Shown here piece after piece: positions 63,767-64,000 of a stretch of 64,000 bases of DNA. Position 1 is the first letter of the stretch, and each line of letters opens with the position of its first letter. Under the pieces are notes generated by a model, which saw nothing but the letters and a program-made list of their open reading frames with translations, was not told where the DNA came from and did not search any database. The stretch lies in NCBI RefSeq assembly GCF_000218785.1, contig NZ_AFPO01000020.1, positions 124,001 through 188,000 of the forward strand. Direction: 5' to 3'. Made by a program: the position numbers and the translations under genes. The stretch comes from Idiomarina sp. A28L. Its GTDB lineage: Bacteria; Pseudomonadota; Gammaproteobacteria; Enterobacterales; Alteromonadaceae.

Positions 63767-64000
63767 CTAAACCGCGCGGCTCAGTAGCATTGATTTGATG
63801 TGTCCAATAGCCTTGGTTGGGTTTAACCCCTTCGGACAAACATTTACGCAATTCATAATGCCATGGCATCGGAATACACTAAATGCATCGTCAAGGTCGT
63901 CTAAACGCTCTTCGGTTGCCGTATCACGGCTATCCGCTAAGAATCGATAGGCATGCAGTAAGCCTGCTGGTCCTACGAACTTATCAGGATTCCACCAGAA
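63767..64000 (-). CDS. sdhB: Succinate dehydrogenase iron-sulfur subunit, C-terminal part
   Basis: The last 77 codons up to a TAG stop at 63767-63769; the 5' part lies beyond the window. [20 protein letters not shown], the cluster-ligand segments [20 protein letters not shown] and [12 protein letters not shown] match SdhB closely. It transfers electrons from the flavoprotein SdhA to the quinone site. The order sdhB-sucA is as in E. coli. Confidence 0.96.
   Translation of the reverse strand, partial: FWWNPDKFVGPAGLLHAYRFLADSRDTATEERLDDLDDAFSVFRCHGIMNCVNVCPKGLNPTKAIGHIKSMLLSRAV

Overview
The window looks like chromosomal core DNA of a Gammaproteobacterium, probably a marine or aquatic heterotroph. 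The evidence is gene content and gene order. Blocks match the E. coli neighbourhoods yffB-dapE ... purC-bamC-dapA ... bcp-perM-bepA-yfgD-hda, pgm-seqA/ybfF-ybfE-fldA-fur and sdhB-sucABCD. Lineage markers such as DUF2788, DUF2069, DUF2066, DUF2897 and DUF3392 also fit. I cannot name the genus from sequence alone. I saw no rRNA, tRNA, insertion sequence, prophage or CRISPR array.

Layout. 1-13 kb: the end of a PDZ protein, then a minus-strand set (small membrane protein, DUF3667-like protein, thioredoxin 2, AidB-type acyl-CoA dehydrogenase, acyl-CoA synthetase). Two GGDEF/EAL proteins flank a phospholipase D lipoprotein, followed by a beta-CASP ribonuclease. 13-18 kb: glutathione-dependent formaldehyde detoxification (frmA, S-formylglutathione hydrolase) with a divergent LysR regulator, and a third PAS-GGDEF-EAL protein. 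18-25 kb: an ETHE1/Blh-like metallo-hydrolase beside an Lgt-like/TlpA fusion, a MoxR ATPase/CoxE-VWA pair, a patatin and exonuclease III. 25-38 kb: lysine/peptidoglycan, purine and outer-membrane assembly genes, and the replication regulator hda. 38-47 kb: pgm-seqA, ybfF, ybfE, fldA, fur, a saccharopine-dehydrogenase-like protein and glnS. 46-56 kb: the 5-oxoprolinase genes pxpABC, then a minus-strand run headed by an ACAD10/11-like acyl-CoA dehydrogenase and an APH-like kinase, with a divergent LysR regulator. 57-64 kb: the TCA genes sucABCD and the end of sdhB.

How the genes work together. Three c-di-GMP enzymes lie within 13 kb. One carries a PAS domain with LOV (blue-light) hallmarks, one a PAS domain with FixL-like haem-pocket residues, and one a GAF domain, so the region may integrate light, oxygen and chemical cues. 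The operon at 52-55.6 kb pairs a kinase with an acyl-CoA dehydrogenase of the type that removes a 4-hydroxyl group from 4-hydroxyacyl-CoA through a phosphorylated intermediate. It also carries a histidine phosphatase and an SDR. Replication control is represented by hda and seqA, and a perfect DnaA box lies just upstream of the DUF2066-hda operon.

Most of the window is ordinary housekeeping sequence. I found no clear wholly new system. The best leads are the LOV and haem-PAS cyclic-di-GMP enzymes, the ACAD10/11-like operon, the hda-linked DnaA box and two intergenic tandem repeats.
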